From: Gracilaria vermiculophylla
Lineage: Eukaryota; Rhodophyta; Florideophyceae; Gracilariales; Gracilariaceae
Direction: 5' to 3'
Length of the DNA: 30,761 nt
NCBI GenBank assembly: GCA_019155205.2
Contig: JAHNZQ020000079.1
Location: forward strand, 514,548 to 545,308
The translations under genes and the position numbers were made by a program. Numbering within the stretch: position 1 is the stretch's first letter; each line of letters begins with the position of its first letter. A model generated the notes under the pieces. It was not told the origin of the DNA. It was given only the letters and a program-made list of their open reading frames with translations, and did not search any database. Below, piece after piece: positions 8,513-18,339 of the stretch.

Positions 8513-10621
8513 ATGCGGCGGCGGACGTCGACGGCGACGGCGGGGCGCGACGCGCAGTGGGCGGCGGGCGCGGCGCTGGCGCGGCGCGGCAGCGCGGCCG
8601 CCGCGGCGCAGCAGCTGCGCCACGCGCGCGCGGCCGCCGACGGCGCGCCGCTGGCGGCGGCGCTGCTGGCGGTGGACGCGCACGCCGCCGCCGTCGCGGC
8701 GCGCGGCGACGCGCCGCCGCAGCCGCAGCCACCGCCGTCGCCGCCGCCGCCGCCGCCGGCGCCGCCGCCGGCGCCGGCGCCGCCGGCGTTGCCGGCGCTG
8801 CCGTGTGCGGATGCGGCAGCGCGCGCGCCGGCGGCGCTGCGGCTGCACGTGCAGCGCGCGCGGCTGGCGGCGCTGCACAACGGCGCGCTGGCGGCGCGCG
8901 GCGCGCCGCCGCCGCCCGCGCGCGCCGTGCGCGCGGCGCTGCTGCAGCTGGCGGCGGCGCTGCCGGCGCTGCCGCCGCCGCCGCGCGGCGCCGACGCCGC
9001 GCGCCTGGCGCAGCTGCTGCGCGCGCACGTGCGCGCGCTGCCGCCGCCGCTGCGCCGCGCCGCCGCCGCGCTCGCCGACGCCGCCGCCGCGTGCTGCGAG
9101 CTCTTCCTCGCGCGCCGCGTGCTGCTGCCGCCGCGCCGCGCCGCCCCCCCGCCCTCCGCCGCGCGCTTCGCGCGCCTGCCGCACGCGCGCCTGGCGCGCG
9201 CGCTGCGCCGCCTGCAGGCCGCCGCCGCCGCGCACCCCGCCGCGCACCCCGACGACCACCGCGCCCTCGTGCGCCTGCGCTACCTGCACGCGCTCAGCGC
9301 CGCCGCCGCCGCCGACGCCCCCGGCGCCGCCGCCGTCCTGCGCGCCGGCGCCGCCGCCCAGCGCCGCCACCCGCCCAGCAACTACCTCGCCGCGCTGCTG
9401 CCGCTGCTGTCGCCGCCGTCCGCCGCCCATCACGCCCCCGCCCACCCCGCCCACCCCGCCCACCCCGCCGACATCGCCGCCGCCGACGCCGACGCGCTGC
9501 TCAGCGACCTCGCCGCGCGCCCGTTCCGCACCGCCGACTGCCACGCGCTGCTGGCGCGCCACGCCATGCGCCGCGCCGAGCACCACCGCGCCGTGCAGCT
9601 GTGGCACGCCGTGCTGCACGCGCACCCCGCGCGCGTCGCCGCCCTGCTGCGCGCCGCCTGCGCCTTCAACCGCCACGCCGCCTTCGACGAGGAGCACCGC
9701 CTGCTGGCCGTCGCCCTGCGCTGCCTCGCCGACCCCGACCGCCGCCCGCCCGACCCCGACCCCGCGCGCGCCCTGCAGCTCAGCGCGCGCCGCCCGTCGC
9801 CGCGCGCCCTGCGCGAGCAGCACGCGCGCGCCCTGCTCGCCGCGCGCGCCCCGCTCGCGCCCGAGCCCGCGCCGCAGCCGCAGCCGCAGCCGCAGCCGCA
9901 GCCGCAGCCGCAGCCGCAGCCGCTGCCGAGCGCCGAGGCCGCCGTGCTGGCGCTGCGCCGCGGCCGCCTGCACGACGCGCTGGCGCTCGCCGCGCGCGCC
10001 GCCGCCGACGACGCGCGCCCCGCCGCGCGCGCGCTCGCCGCGCTGTGCGCCGCCGAGGCGCTGGTGCGCCGCGCCGACCCCGACGCCGCCAACCACAGCC
10101 TGCGCCACGCGCGCGCGCTCGCCGTCGCCGCGCGCGCCGACGGCCCCGCCGCGCTGGCGCTGCGCGCCGCCACCTTCCACAACGGCGCCGTCGTGCACGC
10201 CGCGCGCGCCCGCTTCGTCGCCGCCGACCGCCAGTTCGCCGCCGCCGCCACCGCCGCCGCCAAGCTGCGCGCGCGCGCCGCCGGCCCCGCGCACCGCGCC
10301 CTGCGCCGCTGGGCCGCGCGCCGCGAGCTCATGGCCGCCTTTGCGCGCGCCGCCGCGCTGCTGCGCCGCGGCGACGCTGACGATGCGCGCAGCTTCTGGC
10401 TCGCCTTCTGCGCCGCCCACCCCGACGCCCCGCCCCCGCCGTCGCCCGCCGCCGCCCACCACGACCATCACCACCACCGCGACCACGATGACGACGATGA
10501 CGACGATGGCGCCGATGACGGCGGCGCGCCCGATGCGGTGGTGGATGACGTGGGCGACGCCGCCGTGGCGCGGCTGTGGCGGCTGCTGCCGCCGCCACAG
10601 CGCGCCCACGTGGGCGTGTAA
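8513..10621 (+). CDS. Large TPR-like helical repeat protein, probably CNOT10-like (CCR4-NOT subunit)
   Basis: CNOT10 is a TPR scaffold in the CCR4-NOT deadenylase. This 702-aa, Ala-rich protein is almost entirely paired helices of TPR size, seen at about 14-60, 108-200, 240-290, 345-400, 476-530 and 545-650. Several segments occur in the order expected of CNOT10: an N-terminal repeat, then LAALHNGALAARG near 118-130, later LAALCAAEALVRR near 508-520, then TFHNGAVVHAARARFVAADRQF near 554-575, and a last pair ending at DDARSFWLAF. Between them lie a Pro/Gln linker (about 68-90), a PQ repeat (about 454-470) and a His/Asp-rich tail (about 650-675). Codon ends switch sharply from G to C near 9057 (see findings). 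The start at 8513 is the first ATG. The TPR fold is fairly secure; the CNOT10 assignment is a by-eye match and could be another TPR scaffold. Confidence 0.55.
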   Translation: MRRRTSTATAGRDAQWAAGAALARRGSAAAAAQQLRHARAAADGAPLAAALLAVDAHAAAVAARGDAPPQPQPPPSPPPPPPAPPPAPAPPALPALPCADAAARAPAALRLHVQRARLAALHNGALAARGAPPPPARAVRAALLQLAAALPALPPPPRGADAARLAQLLRAHVRALPPPLRRAAAALADAAAACCELFLARRVLLPPRRAAPPPSAARFARLPHARLARALRRLQAAAAAHPAAHPDDHRALVRLRYLHALSAAAAADAPGAAAVLRAGAAAQRRHPPSNYLAALLPLLSPPSAAHHAPAHPAHPAHPADIAAADADALLSDLAARPFRTADCHALLARHAMRRAEHHRAVQLWHAVLHAHPARVAALLRAACAFNRHAAFDEEHRLLAVALRCLADPDRRPPDPDPARALQLSARRPSPRALREQHARALLAARAPLAPEPAPQPQPQPQPQPQPQPQPLPSAEAAVLALRRGRLHDALALAARAAADDARPAARALAALCAAEALVRRADPDAANHSLRHARALAVAARADGPAALALRAATFHNGAVVHAARARFVAADRQFAAAATAAAKLRARAAGPAHRALRRWAARRELMAAFARAAALLRRGDADDARSFWLAFCAAHPDAPPPPSPAAAHHDHHHHRDHDDDDDDDGADDGGAPDAVVDDVGDAAVARLWRLLPPPQRAHVGV
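9871..9922 (+). repeat. (GCCGCA)n hexanucleotide repeat encoding PQ dipeptides
   Basis: About nine perfect copies, read as Pro-Gln. This is the same hexamer class as the RS-encoding repeat at 4215-4291 but in a different frame. Confidence 0.92.
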
Positions 10622-10780
10622 GGCGCGCCGCGCGTCGACGCCGCGCGCTGCCGCTGCCGCTGCCGCTGCCGCTGCCGCTGCCGCTGCCGCTGCCGCCGCT
10701 GACCACCGCCGGCCGCTGCGCGCGCGCGTCCGCAGGCGCCCGCTCGCCCGCCCGCCCGCCAGCCGCGCGCCGCGCCCGCC
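10622..10780. other. Intergenic spacer with (CCGCTG)8, likely promoter of the coiled-coil gene
   Basis: Only 159 bp separate the stop and the next start on the same strand. About 10648-10697 is a pure 6-bp repeat. C-rich DNA leads into a strong start context (cgcccgccATGg). Confidence 0.65.
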
Positions 10781-11518
10781 ATGGGCTCCCACCCGCCCGC
10801 GCCGCCGCCGCCCGGCGCGCGCGACCCCCCCGCGGCAGCCGCCACCGCCGCCGCCGCCGTCCGCAACCACCGCGTGCTGCACGCCGCCGCCTCCGCGCGC
10901 CGCGACGTCTCCTCGTTTGTCAGCACGCTGTCCGCGCCCAAGCCGCCGCGCGCCCCCGCCGCCGCCGCCGCCAAGAACGCCCGCCGCCGCTCGCTGCTCC
11001 CGCCCGACGATGACCTGCGCACCAGGCTGCGCGACGCCGAGCGCGCCGTCGCCCACTCGGACGCCGCCCTGCTCGCCCTCAAGAAGCAGCTGGGCAGCGC
11101 GCTCATCAAGGCCAGGCACGCGCGCCAGGACAGGGACGCCGCCGCCTCGCGCGCCTCCGCGCTAGCCGCTGCGCTCCGCCGCCAGCAGTCCGCGCTGCTC
11201 GCCTCGCACACCGCCTTTGCCACCCTCGTCGACGACGTGGACGCGTGCCTCGCCGCCATCGGCCGCGCGCTGCCGGAGCGCCTCCACCCCGCCGCCGCCG
11301 CCGCCGTGCGCCCCGCCCTCGACCACCTGCTCTCCGCCGTGGAGATGGCGCGCGCGAAGCTGGCGCCGCCCGTGGCCGACTTTGCCAACGTCGACGCCGA
11401 CGACGACGAGTCCAAGAGCGTCACGTCGTTTGCCTCGTCGCTGGCCGACGATCGCGATGCGCAGCTCGACACGCTTGTCGAACTGGTGCAGCTGCTTGAA
11501 TCGCGTCTGTCTACCACT

Positions 11519-11561
<43 letters not shown>

Positions 11562-12042
11562 GCCCCGCCGCTGCCGCTGCCGTTGCCGGCGCCACCACCG
11601 GCGCCGCCGCCGCCGCCGCCACCGTCACCAGGGCGCGGCGCACCGTGCAGGCTGTGCGGCAGGAGAAAGCGCAGCGAGGCGTCGACGGCAAGCGCGCCGA
11701 CGTGGCGCACAACCGCGCGCCGCCCGACGGCGGCGCCGACGCGCGCCTGCGCGACGCGCAGCAACAGCTGCACGACATGACCGCGCGCGTGAGCGCGCTG
11801 CAGAAGATGGCCGAGAAGGCGGTGAGGGCGGACGAGGCGCTGGCGCAGAACATGCAGCTGCAGTCGCAGCTGGCGGCCGCCAAGAAGACCATCCAGCGCC
11901 TGCTGCAGCAGCGCTGCGCCAGGGCGTGCGCGCACGCGCGCTCGGCGCGCGGCGAGCCGCGCGCCAGCTGGGGCGCGCGCGGCGCGGGCGCGGCGCGCGC
12001 CGACGGCGCCGCTGCCGCGCCGCCGTCGCCGCCGCTGCCGCT

Positions 12043-12074
<32 letters not shown>

Positions 12075-12415
12075 AGGGGGCGGCGGCCAGCGCGGACACG
12101 GTGCGGCGCATTCTGGACTGGAGACAGCGCGCGAGCGAGAACGACGCGCTGCCGGCGCGGCGCGGCGACGACGCGCGTGCGGACGGCGCGGAGGAGCGGC
12201 TGGCCAGCGCGGAGCGGCACTCGGTGGTGGACAGCTTCGGCTCGGCCAGCGCCAAGAGCGTGCCGGTGCAGGGCTTCCTCAGGCGGCACGACTCGTTTCT
12301 GTCGGCCGGCGGCGCGAGCGCGGCCGGCGACGAGATCAGGCTGGCCAACGGCAGGAACCCGTTTGCGTCCAAGAGGGCGCCCAAGGTGGACGGGCTGCGG
12401 TTTTTGCTGGGCTGA
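10781..12415 (+). CDS. Coiled-coil protein of unknown function
   Basis: I do not recognise the family. Of 544 aa, 1-75 are Ala/Pro-rich and basic. About 77-150 is a strong coiled coil (Arg/Lys/Gln/Leu heptads, with few helix breakers). About 150-245 is an acidic helical region; it includes a Ser-rich patch ESKSVTSFASS. A DA repeat lies at about 246-260. A second coiled coil at about 320-378 ends KTIQRLLQQR, and a polyproline run follows at about 415-428. The C-terminal 70 residues are less repetitive (SVVDSFGSASAKS, GFLRRHDSF, KVDGLRFLLG) and look conserved and phosphorylatable. There is no membrane segment or signal peptide. A cytoskeletal or scaffold role is possible but unproven. The gene is credible from its start context, codon bias and heptads. 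Codon ends drift from C at the 5' side to G at the 3' side. Confidence 0.8.
11519..11559 (+). repeat. (GACGCC)n repeat encoding Asp-Ala
   Basis: Six to seven perfect hexamers in the coiled-coil gene form an acidic DA run between its two coiled coils. Confidence 0.9.
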
Positions 12416-12605
12416 CGCGGCGTGCGGTTTGCTTTTCTGCGAGGGGGTGTGCGGAGTGGCTGCGTGGGACGTTGCATTGTGATGGACGCCGTTCGGAACA
12501 CCGCGATGACTCGAGTGCTCACTTCGTAACTGTGGTCAGCACTGCAAGTGTTGCTGACCAACGCGTGTGTAGCGGACTGTGACATGTGCTTTTCGCGCCT
12601 TGTTT

Positions 12606-12637
<32 letters not shown>

Positions 12638-12840
12638 CGCATCGCTGGGTGTCGTTGTGGTGCGAGCGCTTGTTTGCTTTGGCGCAAAGGGGCGGCGACG
12701 TGCTCGCGCCGTCGGCGCCGCCGTTGCCGCTTCTCGTCGCGTCGCACGCCGTGCGAGCTCCTGCGCTGTGCACGTGTTGGTTTGGCCAACGCCGCCGATT
12801 GCAGGCACTCGCACTGTTCGGCAGGGCAATTGAAAACTGA
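12416..12840. other. 3' flank of the coiled-coil gene, start of composition change
   Basis: GC content begins to fall. A GACGGC/GACGAC repeat sits at about 12607-12640. Open frames here are short, overlap one another on both strands and look random, so I see no gene. Confidence 0.6.
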
Positions 12841-12841
12841 G

Positions 12842-12885
12842 TGCAAAAATTATTCCAGCATCGCGCTAATTTGGAATTATTTGCA
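12842..12885. repeat. Imperfect AT-rich inverted repeat
   Basis: AATTATTCCA-type bases at 12842-12857 pair with TGGAATTATTTGCA at 12872-12885 with one mismatch and a small bulge, leaving a loop of about 14 bases. It is the first of a group of hairpins. Confidence 0.55.
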
Positions 12886-13029
12886 GTGCAATGTAATGAG
12901 AAACACGATTGACTGTTCATGCGTCCAACACCGTGATGACGTCCTCCGGCAACTGTTGCGGGCGAGCGGTGAGAAAACGGTTTCAGCTCACGCGCCAAAC
13001 CATTGCATCATTAAACGCGGCATGAATGA

Positions 13030-13058
13030 GCACTGGTACTTGGGTCAAGTACCAGTGC
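13030..13058. repeat. Perfect inverted repeat, 13-bp arms, 3-nt loop
   Basis: GCACTGGTACTTG at 13030-13042 and its exact complement at 13046-13058 flank GGT. Such a compact hairpin is unlikely by chance in this much sequence. It could be a cruciform, an RNA stem or the tip of a small element. Confidence 0.9.
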
Positions 13059-13125
13059 AACAACCACGTTCGTGCTACTTTAGTTCTCGAGCCACGTCAG
13101 TTTTGCACACACCTCTGCACACACT

Positions 13126-13166
13126 CCACGTGTGAAGCTATTACACGTGGTGCAGCCGCTCTGCAC
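13126..13166. repeat. Two adjacent inverted repeats, one built on CACGTG boxes
   Basis: CCACGTGT (13126-13133) pairs with ACACGTGG (13143-13150), each arm holding the palindrome CACGTG, the E-box/G-box core bound by bHLH and bZIP factors. Next to it GTGCAG (13150-13155) pairs with CTGCAC (13161-13166). Confidence 0.7.
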
Positions 13167-15268
13167 GCACGTAAAGTACACGCGTCAACGTGCGCCATTC
13201 AATCGTGTTGCATTTTCAATACTTGCCCGACACGCTGCAACGCCTTCAAACAGCCTTGTTTGCTCTTCTGCTGCAGATGTTGCGCCGCTGCGTGCGGCTT
13301 TGCCATCGCCAACTCATGAGCTACGCCTAGTTCAGTACAGGAGCCCTTCTTCTCAGCTACGTTTATGTTCTGTCACCCTCCATTTGAATCTTCGCCTTGT
13401 GGTCCACTCTTGCTACAACACCCATCATTTGTGCTCTCGTGGCAACCACAAAACGACCGCTATCAATCGACACCGATTTGCTTTGTGCACCCATTTTCAT
13501 CGTTGCCGCGCACACCTCTTTCCTCCGAGCACCCCTTCATCATAAACGTACACCAAAATCCCACATTGCACTTGCCAAGCGACGGTACCCAAACGCCAAC
13601 AGCGGAGCAACGGTGCAGTTTGCGTCTGGGAAAGAAAAAAAAAACACACATTCTTGCGTGTGGCTGTCGTTTGCAACCCAAATGCCACGAGTGCGCAACG
13701 CAACACACCTACAACCACAACCGCTTCTCTCCTCGTTTCTGCTTTGATACCGGGTAGCGCTGGGCAACACGCTCGCACGCATCCAACACCCTTTGCAAAA
13801 CGTACGGCCACAGTAACCACAAACTTTCCCCTACTCTTTTTCATTTACATTCCTGTACAGACAACAGACCGTAAACACGTGCTGTGTATTCACCACGTCC
13901 GTAGCATGGTGCTCGCCAAAGTGATATCAACATTCGATGCACAGCCTCCGCGCTCATCCTCGCTTCTCACAAAACGAACTCCTTCTGCCGTGCCACCACC
14001 TTTCATCTCCCCACTCTTTCCGACTCCCTCGTCACATGATCCACACCTTTGTCTACCCCGCCATTCCTTCTATCACAGCTTTTTTATACCCCTGATCGTG
14101 CCACTGGTTGCGCTTTGTGCGCCAGGCAGTCGACTTGAGGCAGGCGTTTGTTTTTCATAGCCGCAAAAAAACCTGTCGACAACACTACTCAAACAGTACT
14201 GCATGCCCTGAATGTGTACGTAACACATTTAGCACCATCAGCGGCGCCTCTTCGCCTACAGTTTGCGCCAAATGCCCCGACGAATGCTTCAGCGCTAGAG
14301 GCAGTACCTTTTTTCTCCCTTGTTGGGGCGGACTCATACCACCCGCCTTGGCACTCGTCCGCCAGCCTGCAGAGCCTCGAGATGGTGCTGCCTTAATCAT
14401 TTTGATTGAGGTTAGTCAAGGGCAGTGCCGAGGTCGCCCACCTGCACAACCACTTGACGTCAAACCCAATCAATATGTGCACGCTGTGCAATGTGGTGCG
14501 AACGAAATCAGTTCTGGACGCGCTGCAACATGATGTGAGTTGTCTCCATCCGTATGCGGAAGAACGGCTTCCCTTCAGCCGCTCAGAACTCGTTTTGCGG
14601 GTGTATGAACCGGGAATGGTGGACAACGGAAAAGGCTGTTGCGAACTGCGTCCAGCCGAAACATTCGCGTATAATGGGTTTCGTCGAAGCCTGTGCGAAG
14701 GTCCTTTCCGCGCAGCGTCTCTGTTAGATGCAAATCTGACCGTGATAGGGTTTTACATAAATTCATTTCTAGTTGTGCATCAAATATTGTGGTAATGGAT
14801 CCGATTACACTAACTAGGAAAGTGCACAACAAGGAAATTAGGATTATGTAGCACATCTTCATTGTAGGAGAGAACGTTAGGACTTCTTTCAGAACCTTCG
14901 CCGCGCACCCCACCCCAAAAGCGAAGGGGCGGACAAGCGAAAAGGGAGCCGGAGCCTTGCCTTATGAAACTGAGCCACCGCCGAGTAGCACTGGACCGAT
15001 CTGCTCAAGTATGTCAAACATAAAATTTCGTATGGGGCCAGAAGGCTCTAAGACGCATTTGCCGTTGCGGCCAACATCGAAAGTTCGGACCGCTAAAGGA
15101 GTGTTTTAAATCATAGTACACTCCTTAGACTAAAACAAATCGAGCAAAAGACAGTTGTAGTGTGTGACAAGAATGGCAACGAAACAAAACTCATCGCTTC
15201 TTCGAGAAACGATGAAGATCTTCTTCTGTGGTTGTCCCAAACACTAGCGTACCTCAAATAGAAGAGTT
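13167..15268. other. Transition region without a supported gene
   Basis: Composition moves from balanced to AT-rich. About 13320-14100 is C-rich and G-poor on the plus strand. Overlapping open frames on both strands (for example 13654-14160 and 14406-14795) have no domain, biased codon use or conserved look. An inverted repeat with 9-bp arms (AAGGAGTGT and its complement) lies at 15096-15126. Confidence 0.55.
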
Positions 15269-15922
15269 TCAATCCGCTCTATGATTGAATCGTATTCTAA
15301 CATGTGCGTTTGTAACAAATGGTCGCAACGCAATGCAATGGATGCGTGCCATGTAAAACCATATCGCATTCATCCCGGCTACCGATTCAAGCATCCTCAT
15401 TGATTCCTCACATGCGAGAATAATATCTTTGCAGTTGTTTAGTTGGCTTTTATCCATGCAAATCGCGTCTTCTGGGGCATCATTTTCGAATCGCACCAAG
15501 TAAGAAAGATCTCGACCTGACATTTTCTTGTAAAGTGTCCCCGACTTCTTCTTCAATGCTGTTTCGGTTGTCAATAACAACCAAAAGTGTATTGCGATCA
15601 TTCTCTGTTCTCAAGTACTTCAGAAGCTTCGAAACGTGAAAAGAATTGTTGGCTCGTTCATCGTAGAAGAAAACTCTACTTGGTAAGTCAGAGGAGCCAT
15701 GACTTCAATAGCGAATAGAAGCTTGACAAACTTTGGCCTCCGTTTCTTTGACATGCCTGTTTGAGCTAATAGTCCAGTGCTGACAACATTCGAAATCACC
15801 AAGTCTCCAACTTTGAAACATTCGTTTCTTTTCTTCTGATAGGCATGGCAAACTTGCTGTCCTTGTGCATCAGAGACATTATTTCGTGCTATCACTTTAA
15901 TTTTCCCGCTTTGTTCCATCAT
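15269..15922 (-). pseudogene. Chromovirus (Ty3/Gypsy) integrase C-terminus with chromodomain, degraded
   Basis: Last part of a retrotransposon pol polyprotein. Reading right to left, 15922-15620 encodes QQVCHAYQKKR, FKVGDLVI, then KFVKLLFAIEVMAPLTYQVE, which matches the GPY/F module of Ty3/Gypsy integrases. After in-frame stops (15620-15622 and one nearby), the same frame resumes at 15601 and reaches GRDLSYLVRFENDAPED with a trailing CKDIILACEES, a chromodomain pattern (YLVKWKGY...W...N L). Chromoviruses use this domain to choose chromatin targets. The aromatic cage looks damaged. No catalytic integrase core, RT or LTR is visible beside it, so this is a dead fragment. Confidence 0.65.
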
Positions 15923-17740
15923 GTAAACTGCGTATGAAAAATGTGAAGCAATACCTGTTTGTCAAGCTATTTGAGACTGCAGAACGAATCCCAGATCAAC
16001 CTCAGATGGTGTTAATGTCATGCTTTTGTGTTTCGTGGCGTTATAAAGTACTACACTTCACCAAAAGTATTAGGTGTCATGGAGATAAATTTTATTTCGG
16101 CTTACCAATTCGATTTCAAGATTTTAGTTGCATGGCACGAAGAAAAGACCATAACCACAACTATCTGGCGAACAAAAACATCTGTCCGGGAACCAACATG
16201 TTATGATCACGTTCTTTAACATCAGTCAAATCTGTAGATTTGAACGGAATAAGTACTCATTTATTCAGTCCCATTGTTGTAGAAACAAGAAGGGGCTTCT
16301 TGAACAAAGTAGAAAACTAGAAGGATATGAAAGCTTCTTAGAGGTTCTGTAGAAGTACATGATTTGCATTTTTAATGGTTTATGGTGGAAAAGACATAGA
16401 ACAATACTACACAGCAGAAATGATATAACACACTATAAAAGAACAGTTCTAGCACTAAGTTTTGTAGAAGATAAAAGTCAAGCCGAATGTTTAAGATAAA
16501 AACAAGACTGGGATTATTAAAGTCTATCAAAGCATCGTACAGCAAAACCTACATTACTCACTATGTCTATTACGGAATCTGCACGGGGGCTGCTTTACGA
16601 CACTGACAAACCCACCGACCGTTATAGCCTACATACCGTGAAAGCCAGAGCCGCGACTTTTTCACAATAGATTAAGCTTTCTGCGTGTGTTTCTACCTCA
16701 GAGAGGTTCAGTATTTGATCAACCCAAGCATTGTGTTTTAAGGTAACCAGGTTGATTGACAAATAATTTTATTGATAAGAAAACCTGCAAAATGGGATAA
16801 AACCCTATTCTTCGTGTTATACAATTTAATATAAGATGCAATTGCAATATTGTAAAGTAATTCTCGAAGAAAAAACCTAAACCTCAGAGCCTAAAACTAT
16901 TTTCTGTCTCAAGCAAGAGTGTGCCCTCCTGTAGTAGCCAAAATTATTTACTTTGCATGTGAGATGGCTCGCCGCGTCGCTTGGGAGCGAAAGATGTTTA
17001 GCTGTTTGCAGCACTCTAAAAAATAAAGCAATAACAGCCATGATTATAAAAGAGATTAAATGCTGAAGACATCCCAACACAAAAGCGGAAAAGTTGATGG
17101 GTGATTGCTTCATGGGAAGACCGCAACGGAGCCTTGGCGCTTGGAATGGACAAGTGGCGGGCGCGAAGGACAAAAGGCGAAGTGCAAGGAAGACCAGGGT
17201 CGCTCCCACGACCAGATGAAGGCAGTTGACTCCCGTCTTTTGTTTGAGGTCATTTCTTTAACGGGAAAGTCCTTTAATTAAAGACGCGTTTGGAACTCAC
17301 TGTCTCTTGTTTATCAAAGACAGTGTCAGCTCTATCGCTGCGTATGCTTCTTTGCCCTTTCTTTGCCAAGTTCGGTGCACTGCCTTACACGCAGAGTCCT
17401 GCTCTTTTCGTGCCTTGATCTGCGCGGTATATCAATTTCAATTCCACATTGCACTGAATGAGCGCCAATTTTGCAAATGAAACCGATTGTAGGGGACTAT
17501 CATTTCTCACGTTACCATATGCATGCGGAAACTAAGGATAATCATGATGGGGCTATTCAACACAATCGTACACACAAATCGAAGTAACGCCTTGCTGTAA
17601 TCAGTCTCTCCTATTGGCCATGAGCCTCGTGGCTACTCTTGTCTACATCAATGATGCACATCTAGCTAGCCGCCTGCACCCACTAAGAGATACAACAACC
17701 GGGGAAAAGTGGAGGTGTGGGCTCACGAACACACGAAAGT
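15923..17740. other. AT-rich DNA without a recognised gene
   Basis: Only short open frames. A 7-8 bp-arm inverted repeat (CACTGTC and GACAGTG) lies at 17298-17325. A denser, more GC-balanced patch at about 17100-17220 might be an old coding relic, which I could not place. Confidence 0.5.
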
Positions 17741-17840
17741 NNNNNNNNNNNNNNNNNNNNNNNNNNNNNNNNNNNNNNNNNNNNNNNNNNNNNNNNNNNN
17801 NNNNNNNNNNNNNNNNNNNNNNNNNNNNNNNNNNNNNNNN
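17741..17840. other. Assembly gap (100 N)
   Basis: One hundred N, a conventional placeholder of unknown true length. It hides the 5' half of the Tc1-like element that emerges from its right edge. Confidence 1.
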
Positions 17841-17842
17841 TT

Positions 17843-18169
17843 GAAACAAACATGAATGCAGAAAAATATCATGAAGTTCTATACAACTATTTGCTTTCTT
17901 TTGGTTTATGTTTCCATGAAGAAAATTTTATTTTTCAACAGGATAATACGCCTGTACACACTGCATTTTTAATCAAAAATCGGTTACAGGAGTCTGAGGT
18001 ACCTGATTTAGAGGGGCCGGCGCGCTCACCAGATTTGAACCCAATTGAAAACGTTTTGGGACTGCTGGCGAGGATGGTTTATGGGCATGGAAGGCAATTT
18101 CAGACAGTTTTTGAACTCAAAAACTGTATTAAAAACTGCTGGAAATCTATAACAGTTTCAAATGTGTAA
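17843..18169 (+). pseudogene. Tc1-type transposase, C-terminal half
   Basis: Cut-and-paste transposase. The last 108 residues remain. FQQDNTPVHTA carries the second catalytic Asp, and SPDLNPIEN carries the catalytic Glu with exactly 34 residues between them, the DD34E spacing of the Tc1 family. The usual NPIENVWG reads NPIENVLG and ARKVY reads ARMVY, small departures at normally conserved places. The frame is open to its stop. The DNA-binding domains and first Asp would be in or beyond the gap, so whether this copy is intact cannot be judged here. Confidence 0.85.
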
Positions 18170-18313
18170 AGTACATCACTTTGATGCCGAAACGCTGCAT
18201 TAGCGTTATAAAGCAAAAAAGATGCAAAATAAACTATTAATAGTCGTGCAGTAAATATTTGTTATTGATGGTAATATGTTTTTTAAACGTTTTTTTGACT
18301 TTACTTTTTTCTG

Positions 18314-18339
18314 AAACCTATACTTGTTGGCGTACAGTG
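18314..18339 (-). repeat. Right terminal inverted repeat of the Tc1-like element
   Basis: Read on the minus strand from the TA target, the end begins CACTGTACGCCAACAAGTAT, a typical Tc1-family end (CACTGTA-like start next to TA). No mate was found to the left in the known sequence. Confidence 0.6.

Noticed and set aside
8306..11119. Minus-strand open frame of 937 codons
   Set aside because: Shadow of the CNOT10-like gene; Arg/Gly repeats only.
7215..11165. Plus-strand open frame of 1316 codons across three genes
   Set aside because: It crosses the phosphatase, a promoter and the CNOT10-like gene in the wrong frame, with Arg/Pro-rich random composition.
13365..14160. Overlapping open frames on both strands in the transition zone
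   Set aside because: No domain, no codon bias like the real genes, and similar lengths on both strands, as expected by chance.
17100..17220. Possible LINE reverse-transcriptase tail (W...R..GRP pattern, plus strand)
   Set aside because: The pattern needs two frame changes and lacks the conserved W-x-D; too weak to call.
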